Below the pieces are notes generated by a model that did not search any database, was not told the origin of the DNA, and worked only from the letters and a program-made list of their open reading frames with translations. A DNA stretch of 61,200 bases from positions 1 through 61,200 of the forward strand of contig BQJP01000016.1 of the NCBI GenBank assembly GCA_021604765.1, written 5' to 3'. How positions within the stretch are numbered: position 1 is the stretch's first letter; each line of letters begins with the position of its first letter. The translations under genes and the position numbers were made by a program. This DNA comes from Thermodesulfobacteriota bacterium (GTDB lineage: Bacteria; Desulfobacterota_D; UBA1144; Nemesobacterales; UBA2774). This document shows positions 59,053-61,200 of the stretch, piece by piece.

Positions 59053-60393
59053 TTGCCAACAAAACCTAGTAGAACAACTAAAAGAACAAGGCGCCCAACG
59101 AGAAGAAAAAAAAGCGCGCGCGTCTCAAGAATAGTACTATTCACGATAGGCTTCATTATCTTACTTTTCTTTGGGTTATACGGACTTAATTACTTAAAAC
59201 AAAATGCAACATCCGACTATTCCGACAGAGTCTTATCAGCCACAGAAGTGGATAATCTGATACAAGATATAGACCTCAGTATTACTGGCGCTTTCTTTGA
59301 AGCTGGGATATCGTCTACTAATATTGAATCAAAAAAGGTTATTAATAAAGAAGATGCAAATCTGACTTGGGAATACAAAGATATGAAAATCTCCCCGGAA
59401 AAAGGTGTAACTTCTCAAAAGGTTAAAAAAATTCTTGAACAATCTATAATCAAAGATCCTGTAGTTAGGTATAAATTTAAAAGCGGTAAAGATACGCTTA
59501 CTGCTTTTATTAAGGTAAATGATATTACCACTCATAAGATACAGTTTGATTTTAGTAAGCAGAACAAAGCTCAAGCCAAGACAGTAAAAAAGAACCCCCA
59601 GAAAATAGCTAAAACTCATAAAGAAGAAAAAGTTAAAGGCAAAGATAGTTCACAAGTTGAATCTGATAAAAAAGAAGTCGTAAGTATTAATTATCCTAGG
59701 CCTAAAATTGTGATTATCGTTGATGATCTTGGCATGAATAAAGAACCTATTGATCAACTGCTTGAGATACCTGCACCTATTACTTTTGCCGTTCTTCCAA
59801 ACCTTCAATACTCGAGTTATGCAGCAGAAAAGGCAGACAAAAATGGATGGGATGTTATTTTGCATATGCCTATGGAGCCCAAGGAATCCTCAGGATATAC
59901 AGGTACAGATGCCGGGGACGATGCTTTGTTAGTTGGGTTACCTAAGGATAGAATTCTAACAAAGCTAAATAATAGTTTGACTTCAATCCCCCATGTTAAA
60001 GGCGTCAATAACCATATGGGGTCTAAATTTATGGAGAACGATGAGTTGACTGAACTTATACTTAAGGATCTGAAGAAAAAGGATTTTATATTCGTGGATA
60101 GCAAGACATCGAGTCAAAGCAAAGGATACGAGACCGCAATGAGATTAGGAATGAAAACGGCTCAAAGGGATATATTTCTAGACCATTCATCTAGAGACTC
60201 TCAGTACGTAAAAAACCAGCTCAAAAAGCTCATAGAGATTTCAAAGAAGAAGGGATATGCTGTCGGTATATGTCACCCTTATCCGGGAACTGTTAAAGCC
60301 CTTACTGAAATGGTACCTTTAATAAACGATGAAGTTGAAGTTGTTTCTATATCAAATATTATTAATGCTGACAATAAGCTTAGGAGAAATTAG
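59053..60393 (+). CDS. Divergent polysaccharide deacetylase family protein (YibQ-like)
   Basis: This 446-residue protein starts with TTG (59053) after GGAGAG. A very basic N-terminus (TKRTRRPTRRKKSA) precedes one membrane helix (about 27-47), so it is membrane-anchored with a periplasmic body. A low-complexity Lys-rich linker (about 170-210) leads to the deacetylase-like domain: KIVIIVDDLGMNKEPIDQL, VILHMPMEPKES, GVNNHMGSKF and GICHPYPGTV. These are the Asp and His metal-site motifs of the YibQ/DUF610 group. It likely acts on or near peptidoglycan together with CtpA. Confidence 0.88.
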   Translation: MPTKPSRTTKRTRRPTRRKKSARVSRIVLFTIGFIILLFFGLYGLNYLKQNATSDYSDRVLSATEVDNLIQDIDLSITGAFFEAGISSTNIESKKVINKEDANLTWEYKDMKISPEKGVTSQKVKKILEQSIIKDPVVRYKFKSGKDTLTAFIKVNDITTHKIQFDFSKQNKAQAKTVKKNPQKIAKTHKEEKVKGKDSSQVESDKKEVVSINYPRPKIVIIVDDLGMNKEPIDQLLEIPAPITFAVLPNLQYSSYAAEKADKNGWDVILHMPMEPKESSGYTGTDAGDDALLVGLPKDRILTKLNNSLTSIPHVKGVNNHMGSKFMENDELTELILKDLKKKDFIFVDSKTSSQSKGYETAMRLGMKTAQRDIFLDHSSRDSQYVKNQLKKLIEISKKKGYAVGICHPYPGTVKALTEMVPLINDEVEVVSISNIINADNKLRRN

Positions 60394-60433
60394 AAAGTGC
60401 AGATTACTCTCAATTAATTAAGGAGAAAGTAAA

Positions 60434-60607
60434 ATGGGTTTAGTTGATGATACAAGAAAGAGAAGAGATTCATGGATTAAAAGGTTTGAGGAGCAGCGTC
60501 AAGAAGAGGAATGGAGTCCAAGTAATGATGATCCGGAAGCCGAAGAAAAGAGGATTTTAGAAAATAGAAAGAATGTTGGCGTATTTCCACGCAAGCCTAA
60601 GTCCTAG
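60434..60607 (+). CDS. Small charged hypothetical protein
   Basis: A 57-residue frame starts at ATG 60434 with AAGGAG eight bases upstream and ends at TAG 60607. The product is highly charged and helical (RRDSWIKRFEEQRQEEEW) with a basic end (VGVFPRKPKS). No family is recognised. The good ribosome site and the position between two genes on the same strand support it. It may be co-transcribed with the deacetylase gene. Confidence 0.55.
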   Translation: MGLVDDTRKRRDSWIKRFEEQRQEEEWSPSNDDPEAEEKRILENRKNVGVFPRKPKS

Positions 60608-60637
60608 TAAAACAAAAAAATATAGAGCTTAGAGGAC

Positions 60638-60666
60638 TTGACAATGCATATTTAATCCATTAGCTT
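60638..60666 (+). promoter_or_regulatory. Possible sigma-70 promoter of rpsU
   Basis: A perfect -35 TTGACA (60638-60643) lies 17 bases before TAGCTT (60661-60666), a weak -10. It is 39 bases before the rpsU start. Confidence 0.4.
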
Positions 60667-60705
60667 TTCTTCTGTAATAGCGAAATTTTAGGAGGAGTTT
60701 AATTT

Positions 60706-60897
60706 ATGCCAGGAATTGTGGTAGGAAATAACGAGAGCATCGACAGCGCTCTTAAAAGATTTAAAAAGCAGGTTGAAAAGGGGGGTGTTCTGTCAGAAGT
60801 AAGAAGAAGAGAGCACTATGAAAAACCTAGTGAAAAGAAGAAGAAAAAGCTTTTTGCTGCCAAGAAACGCGTTGTGAAACGTACCAGAAGGAACTAG
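60706..60897 (+). CDS. rpsU: 30S ribosomal protein S21
   Basis: S21 is a small basic protein of the 30S subunit that helps mRNA binding near the anti-Shine-Dalgarno region. The 63-residue sequence has the usual start [20 protein letters not shown], the [16 protein letters not shown] core and a basic tail. AGGAGG precedes the ATG. It is followed by dnaG, the classic macromolecular synthesis operon order rpsU-dnaG-rpoD. Confidence 0.95.
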   Translation: MPGIVVGNNESIDSALKRFKKQVEKGGVLSEVRRREHYEKPSEKKKKKLFAAKKRVVKRTRRN

Positions 60898-61039
60898 TTT
60901 TTCGAATTAATATATATTAATACATATAGTAAATCCGGTTGGGGGACACAACATTTGAATTTGCTATTCCAAAATCTTAGATCAACCGATCATTCCTTTG
61001 CGTGTCCAGTTATATACTTTTTGTTTTGTTCAACCTTAG

Positions 61040-61200
61040 ATGTCAAAATTTAACAATGAGGCTCTTGTTAACGAAATAAAAGGGAGGTTGAGTATTATTA
61101 ACCTCGTTGAGAGTTACACATCTGTTAAGAAAACAGGAAAGGGCTATGTAGGGCTCTGTCCATTCCATGACGATACTAATCCATCTATGCATGTAGACGA
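61040..61200 (+). CDS. dnaG: DNA primase DnaG, N-terminal part (cut by window end)
   Basis: The last 161 bases encode the start of DnaG, which makes RNA primers for replication. The 53 visible residues run through the helix IKGRLSIINLVESYTSVK into the zinc-binding domain with GLCPFHDDTNPSMHV (the CHC2 motif). The gene continues past the window. The ATG lacks a clear Shine-Dalgarno and lies 142 bases after rpsU. Confidence 0.93.
   Translation, partial: MSKFNNEALVNEIKGRLSIINLVESYTSVKKTGKGYVGLCPFHDDTNPSMHVD

Noticed and set aside
60906-60921. Perfect palindrome ATTAATATATATTAAT after rpsU
   Set aside because: Pure A/T low-complexity sequence. It has no GC stem to act as a terminator and is expected by chance in AT-rich DNA.
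1-61200. CRISPR array or rRNA genes
   Set aside because: No regularly spaced repeats with spacers and no rRNA sequence were seen on reading the window.

Overview
The window carries about 60 protein genes, one tRNA gene and very little non-coding space. It comes from an AT-rich, diderm (Gram-negative), respiring bacterium. Lipoproteins with lipoboxes, Pal/OmpA and CpoB-like envelope proteins, RseP, cbb3 oxidase, sigma-54 activators and IPTL-CTERM surface proteins suggest an uncultivated lineage near the former Deltaproteobacteria or Dadabacteria. No marker gene here settles the taxonomy, so that placement is inference.

Layout. 1-14 kb: dnaJ, a DoxX-like gene, a nitroreductase-like protein joined to a hydroxyacid dehydrogenase, then aroE, ribF and the lgt-like/trkA/trkH potassium-uptake group on the minus strand, a secreted M28 peptidase, a flavin reductase-like protein and a DUF3943 protein. 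14-16.5 kb: an envelope cluster (Pal, CpoB, second Pal/OmpA). 16.6-19.7 kb: hemL and an F0-only ATP synthase cluster (two small AtpI/AtpZ-like proteins, atpB, atpE). 19.7-28.5 kb: tRNA nucleotidyltransferase, a degenerate acyl-CoA-synthetase-like protein, xseA, a pentapeptide protein, a tandem ThyX protein, a sirtuin-like protein lacking its catalytic residues, a DUF971 protein, a SIMPL protein and rnc. 28.5-32.4 kb: hom-ntrB-ntrC. 32.5 kb: tRNA-Ala(GGC). 32.6-45.3 kb: a block holding a GNAT gene, a PAS histidine kinase, an NtrC-type regulator, cupin and CBS proteins, and a complete minus-strand cbb3 oxidase operon (ccoI-ccoS-ccoNO-ccoQ-ccoP-ccoG-TauE-like). 45.6-49.2 kb: a di-haem oxidoreductase and two IPTL-CTERM proteins. 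49.3-53.8 kb: pyrE, a third sigma-54 activator divergent from a PiT permease and APS reductase, and an NTF2-like protein. 53.9-57.4 kb: uppS-dxr-rseP. 57.5-61.2 kb: ctpA, a divergent polysaccharide deacetylase, a small gene, rpsU and the start of dnaG.

The most interesting part is 32.5-45.6 kb. A decayed 50-nt copy of the tRNA-Ala 3' part (45383-45432) lies 12.9 kb downstream of the intact tRNA in the same orientation, the arrangement left by integration at a tRNA gene. The block between contains the cbb3 oxidase genes and its own two-component pair. Close matches to the sigma-54 promoter consensus lie before the GNAT gene, before ccoI and before the di-haem gene outside the block. Together they suggest a transferable respiratory module in which a PAS kinase and an NtrC-type activator, rather than FixJ or FNR, switch on cbb3 oxidase. 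A second sigma-54 circuit is suggested by a near-perfect promoter between a divergent activator and the PiT/cysH pair.

All coordinates and motifs were read by eye. No database search or statistics were run.
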